Shown here piece by piece: positions 9,087 to 17,231 of a stretch of 32,891 nucleotides of DNA. Below the pieces are notes generated by a model that saw nothing but the letters and a program-made list of their open reading frames with translations, did not search any database and was not told the origin of the DNA. Positions within the stretch are counted from its first letter, which is position 1. The number at the start of each line of letters is the position of its first letter. Both the position numbers and the translations under genes were made by a program. Source of the DNA: Pseudomonadota bacterium (lineage in GTDB: Bacteria > Pseudomonadota > Gammaproteobacteria > Burkholderiales > Burkholderiaceae_D); NCBI GenBank assembly GCA_023416415.1, contig JAEZHR010000123.1, positions 1 to 32,891 of the forward strand, in the 5' to 3' direction.

Positions 9087-9111
9087 AAAAAAAAGCGGGC
9101 TTGCGCCCGCT
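9087..9111 (-). terminator. Rho-independent terminator of nrdR
   Basis: On the minus strand a perfect seven-base stem AGCGGGC / GCCCGCT with a GCAA tetraloop is followed by eight T residues. It lies three bases after the nrdR stop codon and before pilV. It should end glyA-nrdR transcripts and isolate the pil operon from them. Confidence 0.9.
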
Positions 9112-9113
9112 CG

Positions 9114-9584
9114 CTATTCTTGCCTCGGCTTGCGCTCCCGTCCCACTTCAGCTATCACATCCTGAAATTCCGCAACATCTTCAAAGCTCTTGTAGACCGA
9201 GGCAAAACGGATGTAGGCAATCTTGTCCAGCCGCTTAAGTTCATGCATCACCAGCTCACCCAAGTGACCGGACAGCACTTCACGCGCCCCGCTGGCCAAG
9301 AGCTTTTCCTCGATGGAACGTATCGCAAGATCCACCGCCTCCGCAGAAACCGGGCGCTTGCGCAACGCCAGCATCATGCTCGCACGCAGCTTTCCGGACT
9401 CGTAATCGGTGCGGCTGCCATCCTTCTTCACGATCACCGGCATCGATAATTCGACACGCTCATAAGTCGTGAAGCGCTTGTCACAATGCGGACATTTGCG
9501 ACGCCGCCTGACCGCGTCACCCTCTTCCGAGGTGCGCGAGTCGATCACATGCGTATCTTCATGCTGGCAGAACGGGCATTTCAT
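9114..9584 (-). CDS. nrdR: Transcriptional repressor NrdR (ribonucleotide reductase regulator)
   Basis: NrdR senses ATP/dATP through an ATP-cone domain and represses ribonucleotide reductase genes by binding paired NrdR boxes. The 156-residue protein matches the family length. It has the N-terminal zinc ribbon with C3-P-F-C6 and C31-P-H-C34, the invariant VIDSRTSEEGDAVRRRRKCPHCDKRFTTYE block, and an ATP-cone from about residue 47 (MPVIVKKDGSRTDYESGKLRASM). Its position just downstream of glyA is conserved in many betaproteobacteria. A strong terminator follows it immediately. Confidence 0.97.
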   Translation of the reverse strand: MKCPFCQHEDTHVIDSRTSEEGDAVRRRRKCPHCDKRFTTYERVELSMPVIVKKDGSRTDYESGKLRASMMLALRKRPVSAEAVDLAIRSIEEKLLASGAREVLSGHLGELVMHELKRLDKIAYIRFASVYKSFEDVAEFQDVIAEVGRERKPRQE

Positions 9585-9611
9585 CGTCTATCCCGAAAAG
9601 TCGCCGCAGAA

Positions 9612-9633
9612 ACAATTGCAATTTTTCAATTGT
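9612..9633. promoter_or_regulatory. AT-rich inverted repeat in the nrdR leader
   Basis: ACAATTG and CAATTGT form a perfect seven-base inverted repeat with an eight-base T-rich spacer, 28 bases before the nrdR start. The surrounding 60 bases are much more AT-rich than the rest of the window and include TTGTCA and TATACA hexamers, so this is the likely nrdR promoter/operator region. It does not match the known NrdR box, so autoregulation is not shown. Confidence 0.45.
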
Positions 9634-9655
9634 ATAACTGACAACGAAATTGTTA

Positions 9656-9699
9656 ATCCCATATCCATGGGATATGCGGCGACCGCAACGGATCGCCGC
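9656..9699 (-). other. Two tandem hairpins between glyA and nrdR
   Basis: Just after glyA the transcript can form GCGGCGA/TCGCCGC (9676-9682 with 9693-9699) and then ATCCCAT/ATGGGAT with an ATCC loop (9656-9673). Neither is followed by a T tract, so they are not classical terminators. They may protect the glyA 3' end or cause partial (attenuated) read-through into nrdR. Confidence 0.45.
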
Positions 9700-9714
9700 T
9701 GCCGGTCACCGCAC

Positions 9715-10959
<1,245 letters not shown>

Positions 10960-11038
10960 GAAGTGCTCCTGGCAAGGCAAATACAATACGCGCGCGAGCG
11001 CGAAACTTCGAGCGAGGTACCGGGAAGGATGGACATGA

Positions 11039-11073
11039 GGCAGCCTCGATCGTGCAATTCCATTCAGGCTGCC
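11039..11073 (-). promoter_or_regulatory. Candidate expression-platform stem of the glyA riboswitch
   Basis: In the minus-strand transcript GGCAGCCU (11073-11066) can pair perfectly with AGGCUGCC (11046-11039) across a 19-base loop. The 5' arm overlaps the 3' edge of the ZTP aptamer (the GGGC of its CCUGGGC segment), so the stem and the folded aptamer should exclude each other. No T tract follows and the glyA start is about 80 bases away. The switch might therefore act through Rho or RNA stability rather than an intrinsic terminator. Confidence 0.6.
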
Positions 11074-11187
11074 CAGGCGAACGGCATCGATACTGCAGAG
11101 TCCTCACGTTCCCCGGTGGATTTCCACCTTACAACCGGTTACTGCAGCAGGTGCCGTCGGTCCGGTATTCTCGCCAGTCACGTGAGG
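11066..11187 (-). ncRNA. ZTP (pfl motif) riboswitch upstream of glyA
   Basis: The minus-strand leader of glyA carries the conserved parts of the ZTP/pfl aptamer. It opens with CCUCACGUGACUGGCG, whose CCUCACG (11187-11181) pairs perfectly with CGUGAGG (11108-11102) to form P1. A hairpin GGUGGA/UCCACC (about 11116-11129) follows, then CCACCGGGGAACGUGAGG. After a linker comes the 3' domain GAUGCCGUUCGCCUGGGC (about 11071-11088) with its characteristic CGCCUGGGC. This family senses ZMP/ZTP and is known to control folate and purine genes, including glyA. The assignment is from motif recognition, not a covariance-model score. Confidence 0.93.
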
Positions 11188-11201
11188 TGAAATGGTGTCG
11201 G

Positions 11202-11207
11202 ATTGTA
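11202..11207 (-). promoter_or_regulatory. Likely -10 element of the glyA promoter
   Basis: TACAAT on the minus strand lies about 12-15 bases before the first base of the ZTP aptamer, so transcription would start almost at the riboswitch. A TTGAAT hexamer 19 bases further upstream (around 11227-11232) could be the -35, with longer than ideal spacing. Confidence 0.5.
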
Positions 11208-11258
11208 ACCCGAAACCGATGCGGACATTCAAGGCCTGCCGCGCCTTCTACCGCAGGT

Positions 11259-11264
11259 TACAAT
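11259..11264 (+). promoter_or_regulatory. Likely -10 element of the ydfG promoter
   Basis: TACAAT on the plus strand lies 32 bases before the ydfG start. It mirrors the minus-strand TACAAT at 11202-11207 (both occur in GGTTACAAT or GGGTTACAAT), so two divergent promoters seem to sit about 50 bases apart. No good -35 hexamer is visible. Confidence 0.35.
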
Positions 11265-11295
11265 TTCGGCCGTGTCCGTCCAACAAGGAAAACGC

Positions 11296-12051
11296 ATGAT
11301 CGTATTGATCACCGGAGCAAGCTCGGGATTCGGCGCGGAGATGGCCCGCAGGTTCGTCGGCGCCGGCCATCGCGTCATTGCCGCCGCCCGTCGCGTCGAG
11401 CGTCTGAAGCAGCTTGCCGCCGAACTCGCCCCCAACGTGCTTCCTCTCGCCATGGATGTCAGTGACAAGGTTTCGATCAACGAAGCCCTGGCCTCCATTC
11501 CGGCCGATTGGAAGGCGATCGACGTACTGATCAACAATGCCGGCCTCGCACTCGGCATTGCCCCGGCCCAGCAGGCCTCGCTCGAGGAATGGGAGACCAT
11601 GATCGATACCAACTGCAAGGGTCTGGTCACGATGACGCACGCATTGCTGCCAGATATGGTCGCACGCGGCAGCGGCACGATCATCAATATCGGTTCAATC
11701 GCCGGCACCTACCCCTACCCGGGTGGCAATGTGTATGGCGCAACCAAGGCTTTCGTCGATCAGTTCACCCTGAATCTGCGAGCGGATTTGATGGGCACCG
11801 GTGTACGTGCAACCAATATCGCCCCCGGGCTGTGCGGCGGGACCGAGTTTTCCAACGTCCGTTTGAAGGACGACGCTGCCGCAACCAAAGTCTACGAAGG
11901 CACTATTCCGCTGACCGCACATGACATCGCGGAAGCGGCATACTGGATTGCCACCCTGCCCGTCCACGTCAACGTCAACTACATCGAACTGATGCCTACC
12001 TGCCAGGCATTTGCCCCCTTCAATATCAAGCGCAATCTGCCAGCACGATGA
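11296..12051 (+). CDS. ydfG: NADP-dependent 3-hydroxy acid / serine dehydrogenase, SDR family (YdfG-like)
   Basis: This is a classical short-chain dehydrogenase of 251 residues. It has the cofactor motif TGASSGFG (residues 6-13), ARR at 31-33 indicating NADP preference, NNAG at 80-83, and the catalytic S134, Y147 and K151 (YGATK). The C-terminal PLTAHDIAEAAYWIATLPVHVNVNYIELMPT block is characteristic of YdfG, which oxidises L-allo-threonine, serine and other 3-hydroxy acids and also reduces malonic semialdehyde. The ATG at 11296 follows AAGGAAAACGC and starts directly before the Rossmann strand. It is transcribed divergently from glyA, and its stop overlaps ybgC (ATGA), so it probably heads the ybgC-tol transcript. 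Confidence 0.92.
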   Translation: MIVLITGASSGFGAEMARRFVGAGHRVIAAARRVERLKQLAAELAPNVLPLAMDVSDKVSINEALASIPADWKAIDVLINNAGLALGIAPAQQASLEEWETMIDTNCKGLVTMTHALLPDMVARGSGTIINIGSIAGTYPYPGGNVYGATKAFVDQFTLNLRADLMGTGVRATNIAPGLCGGTEFSNVRLKDDAAATKVYEGTIPLTAHDIAEAAYWIATLPVHVNVNYIELMPTCQAFAPFNIKRNLPAR

Positions 12052-12482
12052 CGTCAACAGAGCAACCGGCAACATTCTGGTGGCGCGTACGCGTCTATTA
12101 CGAAGACACCGACACTGGCGGCGTCGTCTTCTACGCAAACTACCTGAAGTTTTTCGAACGCGCGCGCACCGAATGGCTGCGCGCGGCCGGCATCGGCCAG
12201 CAATGGCTGTCCGAAGCGCACGGCGCGATGTTCGTCGTCAAACATACCGAAGTCGATTATCATGCCCCGGCGAAACTTGATGATGAACTGAAACTCTCCG
12301 TCATGGTCGAACGCCAGGGCCGTGCTTCTGTGCAATTCGTGCAGCAGGCATGGCGCATACAGGGAGAGCAGGCAACCTTGCTCGCCACTGGCCGCATCAA
12401 GGTCGGCTGTGTCAGCAACGCCTCATTCAAACCGCAGCCGATACCGGAACCGGTACTGGCCTGCATTAGAAAATTAGGATGA
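12048..12482 (+). CDS. ybgC: Tol-Pal-associated acyl-CoA thioesterase YbgC
   Basis: This is a hotdog-fold thioesterase of 144 residues with the family signature VYYEDTDTGGVVFYANYLKFFERARTEWLR (about residues 16-45). The Asp in the EDTD segment is the catalytic residue in this family. YbgC hydrolyses acyl-CoA thioesters and is linked to phospholipid metabolism at the inner membrane; its gene leads the tol-pal cluster in most proteobacteria. The start overlaps the ydfG stop by four bases. A 79-base gap separates it from tolQ. Confidence 0.96.
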   Translation: MTSTEQPATFWWRVRVYYEDTDTGGVVFYANYLKFFERARTEWLRAAGIGQQWLSEAHGAMFVVKHTEVDYHAPAKLDDELKLSVMVERQGRASVQFVQQAWRIQGEQATLLATGRIKVGCVSNASFKPQPIPEPVLACIRKLG

Positions 12483-12561
12483 CCCCCGCGTACAAGACCG
12501 CCCAGGCGAATCGGCAGGCAGTCCTTGCCCACGCGACGGACTCCACAATCCGCAAAACCAG

Positions 12562-13254
12562 ATGACCGTCACCCAAGATCTGTCCCTCATCGCCCTGATC
12601 AGCGAAGCGTCCCTGCTCGTCCAGCTGGTCATGGGCCTGCTGGTTCTGCTCTCGCTGATGAGCTGGACCTACATCTTCACCAAGATGTTCGCCATCCGAA
12701 ACGCGAAGTCCGAAACCGAACAGTTCGAACGCAAGTTCTGGTCAGGGGGCAACCTGCAAGCCCTGTACGAGTCGGCGGAAGCGAACCGAATGCTTGCCGG
12801 CGGCGCGCTCGAGCGCATCTTCGTGGCCGGCATGAGCGAGTTCAACAAGGCCAGAAACAGCTACAACGGACGCGGCCAGGCGGATCCCGCCATCGTGATC
12901 GATGGCGCGCGCCGGGCCATGCGCGCGTCTTACCAGCGCGAAATGGACGCGCTGGAAGCCCATCTCGCTTTCCTCGCCTCAGTCGGCTCGGTTTCGCCCT
13001 ACATCGGTCTGTTCGGCACGGTCTGGGGCATCATGAACGCATTCCGCGGCTTGGCCAACGTGCAGCAGGCCACCCTCGCCTCGGTCGCTCCCGGCATCGC
13101 CGAGGCACTGGTGGCCACCGCCATCGGTCTGTTTGCTGCCATTCCCGCAGTAGTGGCGTACAACCGCTACTCGCACGATATCGACCGTCTAGCCATCCGC
13201 TTCGAGAGCTTCATCGAGGAGTTCTCCAATATCCTGCAAAGGCAGGTACGCTGA
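12562..13254 (+). CDS. tolQ: Tol-Pal system inner-membrane protein TolQ
   Basis: TolQ is the MotA/ExbB-type channel subunit that, with TolR, uses the proton motive force to drive TolA during outer-membrane constriction. The 230-residue protein starts MTVTQDLSLIALISEASLLVQLVM and has three membrane helices at about residues 17-38, 135-160 and 170-195. The proton-channel family block ASVGSVSPYIGLFGTVWGIMNAF and the APGIAEALVATAIGLFAAIPAVVAYN helix are intact. The first ATG that gives the conserved N terminus was chosen, although its ribosome binding site is weak. It overlaps tolR by one base (TGATG). Confidence 0.97.
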   Translation: MTVTQDLSLIALISEASLLVQLVMGLLVLLSLMSWTYIFTKMFAIRNAKSETEQFERKFWSGGNLQALYESAEANRMLAGGALERIFVAGMSEFNKARNSYNGRGQADPAIVIDGARRAMRASYQREMDALEAHLAFLASVGSVSPYIGLFGTVWGIMNAFRGLANVQQATLASVAPGIAEALVATAIGLFAAIPAVVAYNRYSHDIDRLAIRFESFIEEFSNILQRQVR

Positions 13255-13694
13255 TGGCGGGGTCAAGTTCAATGCGCGGCGGACGCACTCGCCGCTTCAA
13301 GTCCGAAATCAACGTCGTTCCCTACATCGACGTGATGCTGGTGCTGCTGGTGATTTTCATGGTGGCCGCGCCACTCTCCACGCCAGGCGTGATCGATCTG
13401 CCAAACGCAGCCAAGACCACTCTCCCGCCCACTGAGTACATCCACATCACGATGAAATCGGACGAAGCCGCAACCATCGGACTCGGCGGACAGAAGGCCC
13501 AATTGCCCGAACCGGAAGCCGTGCCGAATCAGTCGGTGCTGATGCGACGCCTGCGCGCCATGCACGAGGCGCATCCGGAAATGCCGGTCATGATTTCGGC
13601 CGAAAAGAACATCAAGTACGACACCGTAATCCAGGTCATCAGCGATGCAAAGCGCATGGGCATTGATCGCGTGGGTCTGGCGACCAGGGAATGA
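13254..13694 (+). CDS. tolR: Tol-Pal system protein TolR
   Basis: TolR is the ExbD-type partner of TolQ, with one membrane helix and a periplasmic peptidoglycan-binding domain. The 146-residue protein carries FKSEINVVPYIDVMLVLLVIFMV with the proton-relay Asp at residue 26. Its periplasmic part ends VIQVISDAKRMGIDRVGLATRE. The ATG at 13254 overlaps the tolQ stop by one base. The same frame stays open far upstream through tolQ, but that extension is a frame shadow. The stop overlaps the tolA start as ATGA. Confidence 0.97.
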   Translation: MAGSSSMRGGRTRRFKSEINVVPYIDVMLVLLVIFMVAAPLSTPGVIDLPNAAKTTLPPTEYIHITMKSDEAATIGLGGQKAQLPEPEAVPNQSVLMRRLRAMHEAHPEMPVMISAEKNIKYDTVIQVISDAKRMGIDRVGLATRE

Positions 13695-14617
13695 ACGACA
13701 CGTCTCCATACACCGTCCCGCGTGAGCGCGGCCGTTGGCGCGCGCCGCTGTTGGCAGCGATCGTGCATGCCGCACTGTTCCTGATGCTGTGGATCGGCGT
13801 CAATTGGCAGAGTGAGACGCCGGGCACGATCGAAGCCGAGGTGTGGAGTCCGCAGCCCGAGCTCGCTGCCCCGCGTCCCAAGCCGCAATCGGAACCCAAG
13901 CCCGAACCACCCCCTGCCAAGGAAGAACCAAGGCCGGCCCCGCCGCCACCACCGCCGCCACGCGAGGAACCCAAGCCCGAGCCGAAGCCGGACATCGCGC
14001 TCGAACAGGAGAAAAAACGCAAGGAAGAAGCCGCGCGCAAGAAGGCGGAAGATGAGCGCCAGCGCAAGGAAGCCGAGGAACGCAAGCGCGCCGCTGAGGA
14101 GCGCCAACGCCTTGAGGATGAGAAGCGCCGCAAGGAGGCCGAAGAGCGTAGGAAGGCCGAAGCCGAAAAGAAACGCAAGGAAGAAGAAGCACGCAAGAAA
14201 GCCGAAGAGGAACGCAAGCGCAAGGAAGTACAGGACGAGGCCGCACGCGAGAAGGCTCGCCAGGATGAGCTGCGCCGCCTTTCCGAGACTGCCGGCACCG
14301 GAGGCAGCGGCCAGGCCGCCCGCAGCCGTGGCAGCACCGACGCAGGCTATGCCGGCAAGATACGGGCATTGATCATATCGAACACGGTGTTTAATGTACC
14401 GCCTACCCTTATGGACAACCCGGCGGTCGAATATGCTGTCGAACTGCTCCCGGACGGCTCTCTGCGCAGCCCGCCGCGCAAACTGAAGTCATCCGGCGTG
14501 CCGGGCTTCGATGAAGCGGTTCTTCGCGCCATCGAGAAGTCACAGCCGTTCCCGCCCGACAAGCAGGGCGTGGTACCGTCCAGTCTTACCATTTCGCATC
14601 GACCGAAAGACCAGTAG
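13691..14617 (+). CDS. tolA: Cell-envelope integrity protein TolA
   Basis: TolA bridges the periplasm from TolQR in the inner membrane to TolB/Pal. The 308-residue protein has a membrane helix at about residues 18-39. A Pro/Glu/Lys-rich segment follows (about 55-95, with the run PPPPPPP). Next is a long, highly charged EAARKKAEDERQRKEAEE-type coiled coil (to about 200) and a Gly-rich hinge (TGGSGQAARSRG). The C-terminal TonB-like domain begins near residue 218 (YAGKIRALIISNTVF) and includes VPGFDEAVLRAIEKSQPFP. The repeated Lys/Glu/Arg codons make this stretch low in complexity, so its length may vary between strains. Confidence 0.95.
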   Translation: MNDTSPYTVPRERGRWRAPLLAAIVHAALFLMLWIGVNWQSETPGTIEAEVWSPQPELAAPRPKPQSEPKPEPPPAKEEPRPAPPPPPPPREEPKPEPKPDIALEQEKKRKEEAARKKAEDERQRKEAEERKRAAEERQRLEDEKRRKEAEERRKAEAEKKRKEEEARKKAEEERKRKEVQDEAAREKARQDELRRLSETAGTGGSGQAARSRGSTDAGYAGKIRALIISNTVFNVPPTLMDNPAVEYAVELLPDGSLRSPPRKLKSSGVPGFDEAVLRAIEKSQPFPPDKQGVVPSSLTISHRPKDQ

Positions 14618-14619
14618 AC

Positions 14620-15891
14620 ATGATCAGAAAACTCGTTCTCTGCAGCCTCGCGACGCTTGGACTGACGTTTGCCCCTCTGGCCCAGGCACAGTTGCGGGTG
14701 GAAATCGCGGGTGTCGGCGCACATCAGATTCCGATCGCCGTGGCGACCTTCGTCGACGAAGCACAAGCCCCACAACAGGTCAGCGCCATCATCAGGAATG
14801 ACCTCGCTCGCAGCGGCTATTTCCGCGTGATCGAGACCGGCATGCCGATATCTGAATCCGCGCAGGTCAATTTCGACACCTGGCGCGCCCAAGGCGCGGA
14901 AGCGCTCGTCGTGGGCAGCGTCCAGCGCATGGCCGACGGACGTTACGACGTGCGCTATCGCCTGCTCGACACCGTGCGCTCGTCCAATCTCTCGGGCTTC
15001 GCCCAGACGGCGGCCTCCGATCGGCTGCGGCTGGCGGCACACCAGATCGCCGATGATATCCATCAAAAGCTGCTTGGGGCGCCGGGCGCCTTTTCCACCC
15101 GCATCGCCTACGTCACCAAGGCCGGCCCCGAATACCGGCTCGAGATTGCAGATGCGGACGGCGAAAACACGCAGATGGCATTGCGCTCCAAGGAGCCGAT
15201 CATGTCGCCCTCATGGGCTTTGGACGGCCGCCGCATCGCCTATGTCTCGTTCGAGAACAAGAAGCCGATCGTCTACGTGCAGGACCTGACGACCCGCCAA
15301 CGCATCGTGGTCGCCAACCACCGTGGCAGCAACTCCGCCCCGGCATGGCATCCGGACGGCAATCGCCTCGCCGTGGCCCTTTCGCGGGACGGCTACACTC
15401 AGATCTACATCGTCAATGCCGATGGCAGCGGATTGCGCCGCCTGACCAATACCCGCGGCATCGAGACGGAGCCCCAGTTCTCGCCTGACGGCAAGCACAT
15501 CTATTTCACCAGCGACCGCAGCGGCGGGCCGCAGATCTACCGCATGAACGCCGATGGCGGCGACCCGCAACGCATCACCTTCAACGGCAGCTACAACATT
15601 AGCCCCCGCATCTCGCCGGACGGCAAGACGCTGGCCTACATCTCGCGCCGGGACGGACGTTTTCAGGTGCACGTGCTTGACCTGGCAAGCGGCCAGGAAC
15701 TCCGTTTGTCGGAGGGACCTGCGGATGAAACGCCGAGCTTTGCGCCCAACGGACGTTATCTGATGTACGCCACCGAATCCGCACGCCGCGGCAACCTGGC
15801 GGTAGTTTCCACCGACGGGCGCGTGCGCTACCGCTTGACGACCCAGGCCGGCGACGTTCGCGAGCCGACCTGGGGGCCGTTCATGAAGTAG
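14620..15891 (+). CDS. tolB: Tol-Pal system periplasmic beta-propeller TolB
   Basis: TolB is a periplasmic protein that binds Pal and is displaced when TolA pulls on the complex. The 423-residue protein has a signal peptide ending AQAQ (cleavage after about residue 22), an N-terminal alpha/beta domain, and a six-bladed propeller. The propeller is built from repeats such as SPSWALDGRRIAYVSF, APAWHPDGNRLAVAL, EPQFSPDGKHIYFTSDRSG and SPRISPDGKTLAYISRRDG. It starts two bases after the tolA stop and ends WGPFMK, the usual TolB C terminus. Confidence 0.97.
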   Translation: MIRKLVLCSLATLGLTFAPLAQAQLRVEIAGVGAHQIPIAVATFVDEAQAPQQVSAIIRNDLARSGYFRVIETGMPISESAQVNFDTWRAQGAEALVVGSVQRMADGRYDVRYRLLDTVRSSNLSGFAQTAASDRLRLAAHQIADDIHQKLLGAPGAFSTRIAYVTKAGPEYRLEIADADGENTQMALRSKEPIMSPSWALDGRRIAYVSFENKKPIVYVQDLTTRQRIVVANHRGSNSAPAWHPDGNRLAVALSRDGYTQIYIVNADGSGLRRLTNTRGIETEPQFSPDGKHIYFTSDRSGGPQIYRMNADGGDPQRITFNGSYNISPRISPDGKTLAYISRRDGRFQVHVLDLASGQELRLSEGPADETPSFAPNGRYLMYATESARRGNLAVVSTDGRVRYRLTTQAGDVREPTWGPFMK

Positions 15892-15948
15892 GCCATCGTG
15901 TTTTTCATATCTTTTTCCATCAATACCAATATTTCAGGAGGAAGTAAC

Positions 15949-16479
15949 ATGCGCAGTCCCATCCGCTCGGCCCTAGTCCTGTCCAGCCTGCTCGCGCTTG
16001 CCGCGTGCGGTTCGAGCGTCAAGCTCGACGAAGGTGCGAAGGTCGAAGAACGAACCGCTGCCACCACGAGCCAGTCGTCCGCAGATACCCGTACGGTCGC
16101 CCCCGTCACTGCCACTTCGACCGACCCGCTCAATGATCCGCAAGGCATCCTCGCGCGCCGCAGCATCTACTTCGACTTCGACAGCTTCATGGTGAAGGAC
16201 GAGTTCAAGCCGGTGCTGACCGCACACGCCCAGTACCTGATCGCAAACCCGGCTCGTCGCATCGTAATCCAGGGCCACACCGACGAACGCGGCGGGCGCG
16301 AGTACAACCTGGCACTGGGTCAGAAGCGCGCAGAAGCCGTCCTGCGCAACATGACGCTGCTTGGCGTGCCCGAATCGCGCATGGAAGCCGTTTCGTTTGG
16401 CGAGGAAAAGCCGAAGGCGCTCGGTTCCGATGAACAGGCATGGGCCGAAAACCGCCGCGCCGACATCGTCTATCAATAA
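15949..16479 (+). CDS. pal: Peptidoglycan-associated lipoprotein Pal
   Basis: Pal is an outer-membrane lipoprotein that binds peptidoglycan and TolB. The 176-residue protein has a lipoprotein signal with lipobox LAAC (Cys20) and a C-terminal OmpA-like domain. The domain carries IYFDFDSF, IVIQGHTDERGGREYNLALGQKRAEAV and the terminal ENRRADIVYQ. The ATG at 15949 is preceded by an excellent AGGAGG, the strongest ribosome binding site in this operon, which fits the high copy number of Pal. A GTG at 15898 in frame is not needed. It lies 57 bases after tolB. Confidence 0.98.
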   Translation: MRSPIRSALVLSSLLALAACGSSVKLDEGAKVEERTAATTSQSSADTRTVAPVTATSTDPLNDPQGILARRSIYFDFDSFMVKDEFKPVLTAHAQYLIANPARRIVIQGHTDERGGREYNLALGQKRAEAVLRNMTLLGVPESRMEAVSFGEEKPKALGSDEQAWAENRRADIVYQ

Positions 16480-16481
16480 GC

Positions 16482-17231
16482 ATGAGAACGGCGATGCGAT
16501 CCTCGCTGGCAGCCGTCCTCGCGGCGGCGTTCTCGCTCGCACCGCTGGCCGCGCACGCGCAACTGTTCGCCGATGACGAAGCACGTCGTGCGATCCTGCA
16601 GTTGCGTGAGCGCGTGACCAAGCTGCAGAGCGAAGTCGATGCCAAGATGGACAAGGCCGGAACCCTCGATCTGGCCAATGAGAACGAGGCCCTGCGCCAG
16701 GAAATCGCGCGCCTGCGCGGGCAGCTCGAGGTCCTCTCCAACGAACTGGCAAACGCCCAAAAGCGGCAGAAGGACTTTTACGTCGACCTCGACACGCGCC
16801 TGCGCAAGCTGGAACCGCAGAAGATCGTCGTCGATGGCGAAGAGATCACGGTCCAGCAGGCAGAACAACGCGCCTATGAAGCAGCGCTGGCGTATTTCCG
16901 GGAAGGCGATTACCGCAATGCTGCAGCGTCCTTCTACGACTTCACCCACCGCTATCCTCAGTCCGGCCTGGCCCCTTCGGCTCAGTACTGGCTTGGAAAT
17001 ACCTACTATGCCCAGCGTGACTACACCAATGCCATTGCTGCGCACAAGGTAGTCCTTGACAGGTATCCGAATCATGCACGTGCTCCGGAGGCGCTGCTGA
17101 ACATTTCCAGCTGTCACGTGGAGCTGAAGAACCCGAAGGCGGCGCGCGAAGCGCTTGATTCGCTGCTGTCCCGCTACCCGGATTCTCCGGCTGCGAGCAC
17201 CGCGCGTGAAAGACTGCAATCCCTGAAGTGA
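16482..17231 (+). CDS. cpoB: Cell division coordinator CpoB (YbgF)
   Basis: CpoB is a periplasmic TPR protein that couples peptidoglycan synthesis by PBP1B with Tol-driven constriction. The 249-residue protein has a signal peptide ending AAHA (about residue 26). A trimerising coiled coil follows (ILQLRERVTKLQSEVD through about residue 95). Three TPR units then begin near residue 126 (QRAYEAALAYFREGDYRNAAASFYDFTHRYPQS). The ATG at 16482 lies two bases after the pal stop; a second Met four codons later is possible. The last 58 bases are overlapped on the other strand by the histidine-kinase gene. Confidence 0.94.
   Translation: MRTAMRSSLAAVLAAAFSLAPLAAHAQLFADDEARRAILQLRERVTKLQSEVDAKMDKAGTLDLANENEALRQEIARLRGQLEVLSNELANAQKRQKDFYVDLDTRLRKLEPQKIVVDGEEITVQQAEQRAYEAALAYFREGDYRNAAASFYDFTHRYPQSGLAPSAQYWLGNTYYAQRDYTNAIAAHKVVLDRYPNHARAPEALLNISSCHVELKNPKAAREALDSLLSRYPDSPAASTARERLQSLK

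Noticed and set aside
11039..11190. Glycine riboswitch upstream of glyA
   Set aside because: The conserved glycine aptamer segments are absent, whereas the ZTP aptamer core is clearly present.
13990..14270. Possible tandem repeat array in tolA
   Set aside because: It is the normal Lys/Glu/Ala/Arg coiled-coil of TolA domain II, without exact DNA repeats.
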